Shown: positions 43,961 to 52,565 of the stretch, one piece after another
How positions within the stretch are numbered: the first letter of the stretch is position 1
Layout of the letters: every line of letters starts with the position of its first letter
Assembly: GCF_026262505.1 (NCBI RefSeq)
Contig: NC_067206.1
Location: 37,895,660-37,959,659 of the forward strand
Direction: 5' to 3'
DNA length: 64,000 nt
Source: Trichomonas vaginalis G3
Lineage: Eukaryota; Parabasalia; Trichomonadida; Trichomonadidae
Made by a program: the position numbers and the translations under genes
Notes under the pieces: generated by a model
Told to the model about the DNA's origin: nothing
Seen by the model: only the letters and a program-made list of their open reading frames with translations
Databases searched by the model: none

Positions 43961-44092
43961 TTACGAGTACATATACTGAACATTTGCAGGCATTGGTTCA
44001 TCTTCATATTCTCTATATCTTTCTGCCACGTCAAATAAATAAATGACACAATGGAAAAAACCTAAAACAAGTAGTCCTATTTCAAACCACAT
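43961..44092 (-). CDS. Small membrane protein overlapping the methyltransferase gene, 43 aa
   Basis: The frame from 44092 (MWFEIGLLVLGFFHCVIYLF) to MYS at 43961 begins inside the last codons of the methyltransferase gene, with a 16-bp overlap in another frame. It has one hydrophobic helix at the extreme N-terminus followed by an acidic tail (DVAERYREYEDEPMPANVQY). Element 1 also places a small single-pass protein beside its methyltransferase (9639-9809), although on the other side of it. The coding case rests on the hydrophobic helix, the overlap and the context. Confidence 0.45.
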   Translation of the reverse strand: MWFEIGLLVLGFFHCVIYLFDVAERYREYEDEPMPANVQYMYS

Positions 44093-44895
44093 TTACTTAC
44101 TAATAAAATTTCTTTGTTATGACACTTTCTCCGGTTTATAGGACCTCTCTCATATTCTATCTTGTCATATCTAAACTCATAGTCATGTATGTCCTCTAAC
44201 CATCTCATAACGGTTTCCAAACCACTTTTATCGGATGTAAAGTAAAAGCATGGATGGTTATGTAAAACGTCTAAAGTTTCTAAAGAGTCTCTCAAAGTCC
44301 AGTCTACTTGGTATTGAAAATCCCATGTGTTATAGAACGGTGGGTCCACTATAAAGAAAACATTTTCCTTGTCTTTATATTTTTCATACAACTCTGTCCA
44401 ATGACATCTCACAAACTCTATACCCTCAATATATTTTTCTATGTCCTCTTTGAAAACATTTGTATAGTTAAGATATAAAACTTTTGACATAAGTGTTTCA
44501 ATGTCATGAACTCTTATAGCACCACTATATAATAGTCTAGCAGATATACTATCCCAGTCTATATATTCTGCTTTTTTCAAAACCTCTCTCACAATATTTT
44601 TCTTATCTAATGGTATACGTTCCATCTTACCTATAGGTATCTTTTCTTTTAACTCTTTCAATATATTGTTTGTGTCTGGAATATGTTTGAGACGGTCCAT
44701 ATAGTTGTCGAAGTCATTGCATATAATCTTTGAGTCTGGGAATATTGTATGGCACAAATGGGATATATAGAAACTTCCACCGAACAAATCTACAAATGTT
44801 AGACCATTCGGTAGTTTCTTAAGTTCTCTCAATATAATATCTTTACATTTACTCTTATTTCCAAAGAACGGTAACGGTGGTTTTGTAAAATTCAT
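44077..44895 (-). CDS. DNA N6-adenine methyltransferase (D12 class)
   Basis: This 272-residue methyltransferase starts at 44895 (MNFTKPPLPFFGNKSKCKDI). Motif X is KPPLPFFGNKSK, SAM-binding motif I is TFVDLFGGSFYIS near residue 33, and the catalytic motif is VDPPF near residue 184. It is clearly homologous to the element 1 enzyme (8772-9614) along the entire length, for example DNYMDRLKHIPDTNNILKEL versus DNYVDRLKHIHDTNEILKEL. It would methylate adenine in element and possibly host DNA. The target sequence is not known. The leader is TTTTTATTATTATATATAAATG. Confidence 0.9.
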   Translation of the reverse strand: MNFTKPPLPFFGNKSKCKDIILRELKKLPNGLTFVDLFGGSFYISHLCHTIFPDSKIICNDFDNYMDRLKHIPDTNNILKELKEKIPIGKMERIPLDKKNIVREVLKKAEYIDWDSISARLLYSGAIRVHDIETLMSKVLYLNYTNVFKEDIEKYIEGIEFVRCHWTELYEKYKDKENVFFIVDPPFYNTWDFQYQVDWTLRDSLETLDVLHNHPCFYFTSDKSGLETVMRWLEDIHDYEFRYDKIEYERGPINRRKCHNKEILLVSKCGLK

Positions 44896-45099
44896 TTATA
44901 TATAATAATAAAAATGTTTTTTCCTGAAAAGTGACAGAAAAGTGACAAAACATGAAAACATATATAATTTGTGAAAAGTGAAACATTATATAATGTTTTC
45001 GACCCAGAAGAAGGCTTCTTCCCAGAAGCAATGGAGGAAGAAGAAGAGTCCTCCGAATTCACACCAGAAGACTAACAATTTTCCGAATAAAAACTTCAT
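44896..45099. other. Short sequence between methyltransferase gene and right terminal repeat
   Basis: Contains AAAAGTGACA twice (near 44928) and a short acidic open stretch (VFDPEEGFFPEAMEEEEESS, about 44992-45070) that may be a remnant of a gene end. No intact gene is supported. Confidence 0.3.
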
Positions 45100-45162
45100 T
45101 TATACTAAACATCTTCGGGGCTAGAGGGCACGAAGTGCCTGGAAGCCCCACTACCTTTTTTT
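45100..45162 (-). repeat. Right terminal inverted repeat of element 2
   Basis: Inverted match to 21034-21097 with one mismatch (C for T after GCTAGAGGGC) and one base less in the outer homopolymer tract. Confidence 0.95.
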
Positions 45163-45168
45163 TGAATT
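45163..45168. repeat. Target-site duplication, right copy (TGAATT)
   Basis: Exact repeat of 21028-21033. The first T also belongs to the T-tract of the terminal repeat, so a 5-bp GAATT reading with an 8-base tract at both ends is equally possible. Confidence 0.75.
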
Positions 45169-45415
45169 CTTAGATTCTTGTAAATCTTGAAAATAAAAAA
45201 AATGCCAACATAAAATTTTCCAAAAAAATACCAAAAAAGTGACATAAAATGTTTTGATTGTCAACTTCAAGGGATTATATCCCTTGATAAAGATAATGTC
45301 TTCGTAATTTTAATTATACAATCTTTACACTTAAATAATATTATGTCCATATTAAATAAAAACAATCCTTTGTGCGCTAAACGAAATTTTAGAAGTAATT
45401 CATTCAAATATTTTT

Positions 45416-46464
45416 ATGGAATGTATGAAAATGAAGTATTTATTAAGACAGTTCTTCGATTCGGGTCCAAATCTTGACACTTGGATACTTTTTTATGAGA
45501 ATTCAGTTATCACTGAAAGTAACACCGAAAATAAAAAATTTAGACGATCAAAACAAGGAAATTATTATGTTACAACATGTTTATTCAATGAATTTAAAGA
45601 TGTTGTTGTCAATATAAACATCAATGATCAAACAAAACTTCTTATTTCTATTTCTGGATTCTATGGCACAAAAACTCCATCTCGAACAGTTTATTCTTAT
45701 AAAGGAAGTTGTGTTATCTATCGAACATGTGCCACAAAATCTATACAAACACAATATGGATTGGATGGAGGAGTATTTTTATGTTCACAAATATTACCAT
45801 CAAATCCAAACAACAAAAACATTTTTGAAGATTCAACAGTCTTTGATTGTGGAGAAATAGATAAAGGATGGTCAATTAATAGTTTAAAATACGGAAATCT
45901 TAGTTATTCACGAAATAACATAACAAATAACAAATGTTTTTATGATGTTTCACTTCAAATTTTTTCAAACCAGAAATACAACATCAGTCAATCATCTTTC
46001 ATTGATAACAAAGCAAACTCTAGATGCTTTTTTATTTTTAATGGTCCACATCAATTTTATTTATGTAATATCATTAGAAACAATGCTAGTCAATATTGTT
46101 TTTTATATCAAAAGTTACATTTGAATCTTGTTCAATCAAAAATAATAATTGTACACAAACATTTTATTTATATTCTTCATCAAGTTCAGCTACAATCATT
46201 AATAGTGATTATGATGGACAAACATCAAGTGCAACAATAATAAATACATTAAACAATTTATACAACGAATTATCACATCTTTCTACAGGACTTTGTGAAG
46301 CAAAATATAAAATTGAAAATAATTTTGAAGAAGAAAATGAGATAAAAAAATTCAACCAAATGAAAAATTTTTGCATCTCCCAATATTTAATCGGCTACCA
46401 GTGTCAACATCTTTTTAGCATTTCACAAATTTCATCATATTCAATTTTATCACTGATTAACTAA
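45416..46464 (+). pseudogene. Host beta-helix-type surface protein gene with one frameshift
   Basis: This is a host gene of the family seen at 19419-20449 and 48434-49258. Landmarks are NYYVTTCLFNEFKDVVVNIN, GSCVIYRTCATKSIQTQYGL, NKCFYDVSLQIFSNQKYNIS and, after a frame change between about 46100 and 46130, VTFESCSIKNNNCTQTFYLY. Alternating short beta segments with Asn/Cys turns suggest a right-handed parallel beta-helix. No signal peptide is evident at the start; the C-terminal IGYQCQHLFSISQISSYSIL is mildly hydrophobic. The end AACTAAATAAA carries the trichomonad TAAA signal. Confidence 0.55.
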
Positions 46465-46519
46465 ATAAACTATTTTACAAATTTTTAATAATAAATTAAT
46501 ATTTCCAATTTCTGTTTTC

Positions 46520-46960
46520 AATCGATCAGTTGGATATACAAATCCAGATCTCCACTTGGTTGATTAGTTTCACCACCATATAAACATCATCCACCACTTT
46601 TAGAAGGAAAACTTGACTATAATATTCCTTTATCAAAGTTTTTTTGGATCAGTCTCAGTTTATAACCGCAAAGATTATTTTTGCCTGTAGATCCGATAAA
46701 TAGAAAGATATCAACATTTCTTGAAATTGTAATAGTTGTTACTGCATATACACTATATCCATCAGAGTACTAATAGACTTGTCATTGAGAACCATATGCT
46801 TCAAATATATATTTTCCAGATCTAAATTTATTTTGATATATGTGGATAATAAGTGCTATTACGTGGATAAAAAGAATTTGCATGATATTGTGGGTATATA
46901 GGAGAATAATTTTGATAAACTTTGTTTGAATCTTGAATGGAACATTTACCATATCGAAAA
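46520..46960 (-). pseudogene. Decayed glycine-rich protein gene
   Basis: On the minus strand a strongly eroded copy of the host glycine-rich family is visible. Recognisable parts are a Tyr/Pro-rich N-terminal stretch (NYSPIYPQYHANSFYPRNST), SGKYIFEAYGSQ (compare PGIYKFELYGASGG in the intact gene at 47208), GYSVYAVTTITISRNVDIFL and FIGSTG. In-frame stops interrupt it repeatedly (for example after the YGSQ segment). The remaining stretch from 46960 to 47207 shows nothing recognisable. Confidence 0.55.
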
Positions 46961-47207
46961 TTATTTGCTCCAGTCATGAATTACTCAGTACAATTTGAAA
47001 AGTTTTATAATGTATTAATAAGATCTAAAACAATTTCATAATGGCGTGATTTAAGATTAATATTTTCAATTAGGATTTATTAGAATGACAATAGTAAATT
47101 TTGATAAAACAAATGTATTTACAAAGGGATATTAACTAGAAAAAGATGCATATTGAATGGTAAATCATTTTTTAATTTGTCATGAACGAATATGACAACT
47201 TTAATAT

Positions 47208-48308
47208 ATGATAAAGTCATATCTTCTTAATTCAAGTGTAAAAGATGCAAAACTTAACGTTAAACATGAAAAGAATAGTTTCATTTTTGAATATCCATGT
47301 GTTAAGTATTATGAATGCACAGATTACGTTCTTGAAATACAGCCTGGAATCTATAAGTTTGAACTTTATGGTGCATCAGGTGGCAGCGGCAGTGGGCATG
47401 TTCCATCATATCGATTTCCCAATGGAAGCTGTATTTCACAAGACAGAGTTAAGCGTGTGAATGGAAATACTGTCTGCAAACAATTACCCAGTGCTGGAGG
47501 TGCAGGCGCATATATTTCTGGCTACTCAGTACTTTTTCATCCAATGAAAGCTTTTGCTACAATTGGAGGAATGGGATATTTTGATCAAAGAAATGCTAAT
47601 TATTATAAATCTTTTAGTTTATCTTGCATGAATCGAGGTGGTTATGGTGGTGGTGGAAGTTCTCCTGGTTATGGATCAGGATCAGGAGGTGGCCAAACTG
47701 CTGTCAAATTTGAGAAGAACGACCTTTTTCATCGTGTAATTGTTAGCGGTGGTGGAGGTGGTTTTGACAACGGTGATGGCACATTTCAACAGTCAGATGA
47801 TGGCTCTGGAGGCGCAGGAGGTCTCGAAGCACAAGGTTTTTATATATACGGTATGTATATTGAAAATTCATCAGCAAATTCTACTTTTGGATTCGGTTTT
47901 GGCCAAGGAGAATCAGCTCGCACAGATGGTTCGAAGAATCCATATGGAATCAAAACACCACACGGATTCACAGACAGAGGAAGTGCAGGTGGTGGGTGGT
48001 ATGGTGGTTTTTGCAGTCATCACAATAATGGCGGCGCTGGTGGAGGTTCTTCTTGGGTTCTGTCAGACAATGCAATTCTTCCGAAAGGAGAATTGACTTT
48101 TTATGACGAAAACTATGAAGAAATTGGTAAAGATCGTTATGCATATGATACTTCAGCATCATTCAAGTTTTTCGATGTTCAGCATGAGTCAGGTGTATGG
48201 GAAGGACACAGAAAACTAATTATAACATACTATCTTCTAACTAGTCATTGTTTACATTATATTCATTTTAATTGTAATGCTATTATGTATGCTTGTAGTC
48301 TTTCTTAA
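47208..48308 (+). CDS. Glycine-rich (ALK/LTK-GRD-like) putative surface protein, 366 aa
   Basis: This host protein starts at 47208 (MIKSYLLNSSVKDAKLNVKH). An opening beta region FEYPCVKYYECTDYVLEIQP and IYKFELYGASGGSGSG is followed by glycine-rich segments (RGGYGGGGSSPGYGSGSGGG, VIVSGGGGGFDNGDGTFQQS, GSAGGGWYGGFCSHHNNGGA) separated by short beta strands. It ends in GVWEGHRKLIITYYLL and a Cys-containing hydrophobic tail that might anchor it. The pattern resembles the glycine-rich domain of ALK/LTK-type proteins and trichomonad glycine-rich families. It is paralogous to 49582-50721. No signal peptide is obvious. The stop overlaps TAAA. Surface location is inferred. Confidence 0.65.
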   Translation: MIKSYLLNSSVKDAKLNVKHEKNSFIFEYPCVKYYECTDYVLEIQPGIYKFELYGASGGSGSGHVPSYRFPNGSCISQDRVKRVNGNTVCKQLPSAGGAGAYISGYSVLFHPMKAFATIGGMGYFDQRNANYYKSFSLSCMNRGGYGGGGSSPGYGSGSGGGQTAVKFEKNDLFHRVIVSGGGGGFDNGDGTFQQSDDGSGGAGGLEAQGFYIYGMYIENSSANSTFGFGFGQGESARTDGSKNPYGIKTPHGFTDRGSAGGGWYGGFCSHHNNGGAGGGSSWVLSDNAILPKGELTFYDENYEEIGKDRYAYDTSASFKFFDVQHESGVWEGHRKLIITYYLLTSHCLHYIHFNCNAIMYACSLS

Positions 48309-48433
48309 AGATCTTTTTAATAAAACATTCCACGGTTGTTTTTCATATAAAATGATAATTAATAATTGAGGATACTAGCTTTCTATGCAATTTTAAATGC
48401 AAAGCAACAATACTCACAATGCTTATCTAAATT

Positions 48434-49258
48434 TCAATTGAAATTTATAAAAGTGACATAAGAAATTGATTCTCCTGATGAACAGTAACATTTAATTTGA
48501 TTTTGATTGATTGTCGTTTGAGTATGACAATCAAAATTGACAAAAAATGTCAATGTATTTGATTCGCTTGTTTCAAAGTTATCACTTTGAGTTATTGCTT
48601 TGTTGGTAGTTAATCTGTCATAATTAGAGTTCGTAATTGTTACTTCTGGATCTGCGTAATTAAAAAGAAAGACTCTTGTCACATAAACTTGAATGATATT
48701 ATTACCTTCGATATTTGAATAGTTGACTAATCCATCGTTAACATCATTTGAGCTAAAGGAATAATACGACTCAGCAAAATTTTTACTATAATTCATAGAT
48801 GATATTGTTCCTTGCCCATCATCAATATAATTTATACTCTGATATCCATTATTTTGGGAGAGTGATCCTTCTATGTTATAATTAAAATTTATTGATGAAT
48901 AATTGTTCAAATTTACATATGAAAAAATACCTTCTCCTGTTGAAATACAAGATGATGCACAGTATCGATGCTGAACAAAAGAAGAATCTCCTTTCATATA
49001 AATAGTACCTCCAATTGTGCCTTTACATCTGGTGAATGTACATTCAGAATGCAGGATTTTCAGATTTTTTGCAATTATAAAGATAGAAGACCATTGATTA
49101 TAAAAAACACACTTAAATACGAAATGCTTATTACTATATAAATCAATGTTTGGGTTGGTTTGTTTAACAATATTGTTTTTATCAGATGATTCATAAAACA
49201 AGCTCCAAACTGTATCAGCAGCATTATCTTTATGATACATGTGTTCTATTATAATCAT
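48434..49258 (-). CDS. Beta-helix-type host protein, 274 aa
   Basis: It starts at 49258 (MIIIEHMYHKDNAADTVWSL). It belongs to the same family as 45416-46464: FVFKCVFYNQWSSIFIIAKN, HSECTFTRCKGTIGGTIYMK, VQHRYCASSCISTGEGIFSY, then Asn/Ser-rich short repeats (SSINFNYNIEGSLSQNNGYQ). Cys pairs recur at turns. It lacks the C-terminal membrane segment and N-terminal signal expected for a surface protein, so it may be a truncated copy. It is embedded between the two glycine-rich genes on the opposite strand. Confidence 0.45.
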   Translation of the reverse strand: MIIIEHMYHKDNAADTVWSLFYESSDKNNIVKQTNPNIDLYSNKHFVFKCVFYNQWSSIFIIAKNLKILHSECTFTRCKGTIGGTIYMKGDSSFVQHRYCASSCISTGEGIFSYVNLNNYSSINFNYNIEGSLSQNNGYQSINYIDDGQGTISSMNYSKNFAESYYSFSSNDVNDGLVNYSNIEGNNIIQVYVTRVFLFNYADPEVTITNSNYDRLTTNKAITQSDNFETSESNTLTFFVNFDCHTQTTINQNQIKCYCSSGESISYVTFINFN

Positions 49259-49581
49259 TTTAAATTAAGAAATTGGTATAAAAAATATTTTGTCAACCGA
49301 TCTCGTTCAAAAAGAACTCATAAAATATACAACTCTTCATTTTAATGCCCTGAATAATGTCCTCATGCAAGATAACATAATGGTAGTATTCATTTTTTCC
49401 TGCATTGTTAAAATCCTTTACTTCTTATTATTTATTATAATTTCTTTTGCTTTTCACCCATTACCAATTTAAAAAATCAAATTATTTTAATAATGCATTT
49501 GACCCATTACCATATTTTTCTAATATGCCAAATTTTTCGAAATTATTTTTTGAAATAAAATGAAACCATGATTAAGTTTCA
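49259..49581. other. Intergenic host DNA
   Basis: No convincing gene is seen. A short open stretch on the plus strand (NIMVVFIFSCIVKILYFLLF) is hydrophobic, but AT-rich composition alone can explain it. A CATTACCA sequence recurs near 49458 and 49505. Confidence 0.3.
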
Positions 49582-50721
49582 ATGATCCGATATTCATATG
49601 CTAATATTAGCAAACCTGTAAAATCAAATACAGTTAAAGTCTCTGAGAATAAGTACACTTTTGAGTATCCATGTGAAAGTACATTTGATTGTACAGATTA
49701 TATCATCCATCTTCCTCGTGGCACATACAAATTTGAGTTGTATGGTGCCTCGGGAGGAAGTTCTCAAGGTAATGTTTCTTCATATCGATTTCCAACTGAT
49801 CAATGCATCTTAGATGAAACTGTTAAAAACGTTGGTGGCAACACAATCTGTCTTCGAAAGCCGAATATTGGTGGTGCTGGTGCATATATTAGTGGCATCA
49901 TCACCTTAAACAAAGATATCATTTCATATGCCACTATTGGTGGCAAAGGTCAATTTAAATATAAAATCCAACAAAGTAATAATGATGATTGCTATTTAAA
50001 AAATAATATGATTGAAGGTGGATATGGTGGTGGAGGTTATTCCTCTAATTTTTTTTATTCCGATTCTGATTTTGGATCTGGTTCCGGAGGCGGTCAAACC
50101 GCTGTCAAATTTGAAGTGAATGATCTTTGGCACCGAGTTATTGTGAGCGGTGCTGGAGGTGGCAGTGATGATAAAGATGGAACATATGGCGATTTTAATG
50201 ATGGATCAGGCGGTGCAGGAGGTATTATTGGTCAAGGATGGTTTTCAAGTGGTATATATAATTTTAATTATACGGCAAATTCTACATCAGGATTCAGTTT
50301 TGGTTATGGCGAATCAGTCCAAAAATATAAATCTTTGAATCCAAAAGGAGTTCAATCATATTATGGTGGTTCAGATCGTGCCGGTGCCGGCTCTGGATGG
50401 TTTGGTGGCTTTGCAAGTCATGATAGTAATGCAGGTTCAGGAGGAGGAAGTTCATGGGTTTTATCTAAAGATGCTATTATTCCTCAAGGAAAGATTGAAG
50501 CATTTGATTCATTCTACCAAAGCATTGGAAAATATGAGTATGCATTTACAAAATCAGATTATCTTTTTGAACATATTTTCCATACCTCCGGTGTTTGGGA
50601 AGGCAATGGTAAACTTATTATCACTATCCTCAACCACTGTATTTTTAATACAAAATTCCTTTGTTATCGACTTCATGTTATTGATTATTTCCTAATATTT
50701 CTTTTAGTTAACGATAGTTAA
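49582..50721 (+). CDS. Glycine-rich (ALK/LTK-GRD-like) putative surface protein, 379 aa
   Basis: It starts at 49582 (MIRYSYANISKPVKSNTVKV), just after AATGA, in a TTTCAATGATC context. It is a close paralogue of 47208-48308: FEYPCESTFDCTDYIIHLPR, TYKFELYGASGGSSQGNVSS, GGAGAYISGIITLNKDIISY, IVSGAGGGSDDKDGTYGDFN, GGSDRAGAGSGWFGGFASHD, and GVWEGNGKLIITIL at the end. The C-terminal 30 residues (FNTKFLCYRLHVIDYFLIFL) are hydrophobic and may span a membrane. Conserved Cys pairs in the N-terminal region suggest a disulfide. The stop overlaps TAAA. Tandem position suggests local duplication. Confidence 0.65.
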   Translation: MIRYSYANISKPVKSNTVKVSENKYTFEYPCESTFDCTDYIIHLPRGTYKFELYGASGGSSQGNVSSYRFPTDQCILDETVKNVGGNTICLRKPNIGGAGAYISGIITLNKDIISYATIGGKGQFKYKIQQSNNDDCYLKNNMIEGGYGGGGYSSNFFYSDSDFGSGSGGGQTAVKFEVNDLWHRVIVSGAGGGSDDKDGTYGDFNDGSGGAGGIIGQGWFSSGIYNFNYTANSTSGFSFGYGESVQKYKSLNPKGVQSYYGGSDRAGAGSGWFGGFASHDSNAGSGGGSSWVLSKDAIIPQGKIEAFDSFYQSIGKYEYAFTKSDYLFEHIFHTSGVWEGNGKLIITILNHCIFNTKFLCYRLHVIDYFLIFLLVNDS

Positions 50722-50993
50722 AAATATTAAATTTTAAAATTCTATTTTTTCCCAACTTTTGAATCTGCAGGTAATCCCAACAGTTAGAAATTGCTTTGAA
50801 CAAAGTTAACTAGGAATTTGGTGAGATGGCGAGTTTTCGGCGAACAAATTAGTAATGAAGATTTGCACTTTTTTAAACATATTTTATCATACATTCAAAC
50901 GGTAGTAACGCTATAGTAAACGTATTATTACTACCATCAGCCATTTACATTTTGTAAAATTTTAAAAAAACATAAGTATATTTTAATAAACTA

Positions 50994-51705
50994 TTATACT
51001 ATTTCAAATATAATAAACAAAAAGTTAATTGAAAAATTCATAAAATAACAATAGTTGATACTTACTTTTGGAAGCGGATTGAAATGAATAATGGAAGGAT
51101 CAGAATCATGTGATGAAAGACTTAATTCTAAAGACGGCAAATTTTTATTTTGAATATTAACATATTCTAATACTTCCATTCTATAAAATTGAAAACCAAT
51201 TCTTTTAACATTCGGATGAATTAAAATAAATTTTACCATAGAACTACCACATAATGCACTATCTGCAATGAATTCAACAAAATTTGGAATGATTAAATAT
51301 GTTTCTCCATGATTACCTGGATAAACAATCAAAGTTTTCAAATTTGATGAATAGACAATACCATCAACATCAGTAAAATATGGATTTTCTTTATCAACAT
51401 AAATAGCTTTCATATATTTACCATTGTCAAAAGGATTATCTATTAATTTTGTTACACTTTTTGGAATTGTAAAATACTCAACTTGAGTCCCCGTAAGTAA
51501 CCCATCATCAAATATTTGGACTTTATCATCAAAAGTAACATTTATTAACTGCGAATATGATTGGAAAGGACTAATTGTTGTTGATGTAAAACCCTTTAGA
51601 TATAATTTTTTTGCATTTTGGTTCTGGGTTAGAACAGGAAGTTCGCCCGAACCTATTACTGTATAACAATCTTCCTCGCCACAATTTTCAAATCTCGGAT
51701 TAGAA
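50994..51705 (-). pseudogene. BspA-like leucine-rich-repeat gene fragment
   Basis: The minus strand is open from about 51705 to 50994 without an initiating ATG at its 5' end. It begins NPRFENCGEEDCYTVIGSGE and continues with TpLRR/BspA-type repeats: LINVTFDDKVQIFDDGLLTG, VEYFTIPKSVTKLIDNPFDN, AIYVDKENPYFTDVDGIVYS. The 'YVDxxNPYFTxVDGxVYSxxLxTLxxYP' motif is characteristic of trichomonad BspA proteins. Only about three repeats remain, and the 3' part loses repeat character. It is a fragment without its signal peptide or membrane anchor. Confidence 0.6.
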
Positions 51706-51859
51706 ATTTTTCAGAAAAATTAAATCTTTTCCTATTTTGGAATAAAAAAGTGACAAAATATTTTATGATTCTGTAACAAAAAAATATTTATTCTAATTTG
51801 AAATTGAGGGCATATTAAATTTGGTTGAATGTGTTTATACGATCTGAAAAATTAAATAT

Positions 51860-52565
51860 TCTCCAAACAAAAACATTTCAGTATAAATACAAAGGTAATA
51901 GTTATCACGAATCTAATGCATATCACATTGAATTAACTTGAGGATACTATTCGTTCGAATTATGGGGATGTTCATCTACAGTGAACAATCCTCCATCAAA
52001 TGGTGCCTATGTTAAAGGATATATATTTCTAACTTCGACCAAATAATTTTATCTCCATGTTTGTCATAAAGGAGAACATGGAATGTTAAATTATTCATAT
52101 GGTGGTGGAGGACCTGGCCAATTTGGTGGTGGTGGAGCTACTGATATCAGACTTCTTCCAGGAGAATACGATAACTTTACATCATTGAAAAGTCGAATTA
52201 TCGTTGCAGCTGGTGCTGGGGCTACTGATTCAAACGATCTAGGAGGTCCCGGAGGAACTATTGAAGGATTTAATAGCCATGGGAATTACGGAAAAGGTGG
52301 AACCCAAATATCTGGAGGACAAGGTGATAGTAGCGGCAAATTTGGAAAAGGAGGTGGAAATCCGAATCGGATTGATGCTTCAGGAAATGCTGGAGGAGGC
52401 TCAGGATATTTTGGAGGAGGCACATCTACTATTGCTAATGATTATGGCGGTGGTGGAGGTAGTAGTTTCATCAGTGGTTATCCAGGGTGTATCGCCATAG
52501 CCGAAGATTCAACAGAAAATTCAATAAAATTTCGAACTGAAAAATTCAAATTAACTTTGAGATGA
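51860..52565 (+). pseudogene. Decayed glycine-rich protein gene
   Basis: This is a host glycine-rich family member with stops. NSYHESNAYHIELT is followed by a stop and then GYYSFELWGCSSTVNNPPSN and GAYVKGYIFLTSTK with another stop near 52045. Beyond it a long open part reads YSYGGGGPGQFGGGGATDIR, RIIVAAGAGATDSNDLGGPG and GGGSGYFGGGTSTIANDYGG. The last part has the family's GGGGATDIR and RIIVAAG motifs intact. Its stop overlaps by four bases the start of the downstream ankyrin gene, so an old fusion or read-through arrangement is possible. Confidence 0.6.

Larger units (their letters stand above)
21034..45162. mobile_element. Polinton-like element 2 with SF3 helicase, complete ends
   Basis: This 24.1-kb virus-like element is bounded by inverted terminal repeats and a TGAATT duplication. 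Parts in order are: coiled-coil structural protein, major capsid region, penton-like region, SF3 helicase, acidic-tail protein, packaging ATPase, a KilA-N/repeat region, the repeat-flanked divergent pair, small structural genes, integrase, fibre/collar region and adenine methyltransferase. No family B polymerase is recognised. Near-identical terminal repeats and an intact duplication indicate recent insertion. About ten breaks indicate that it is no longer functional as a whole. Confidence 0.9.
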
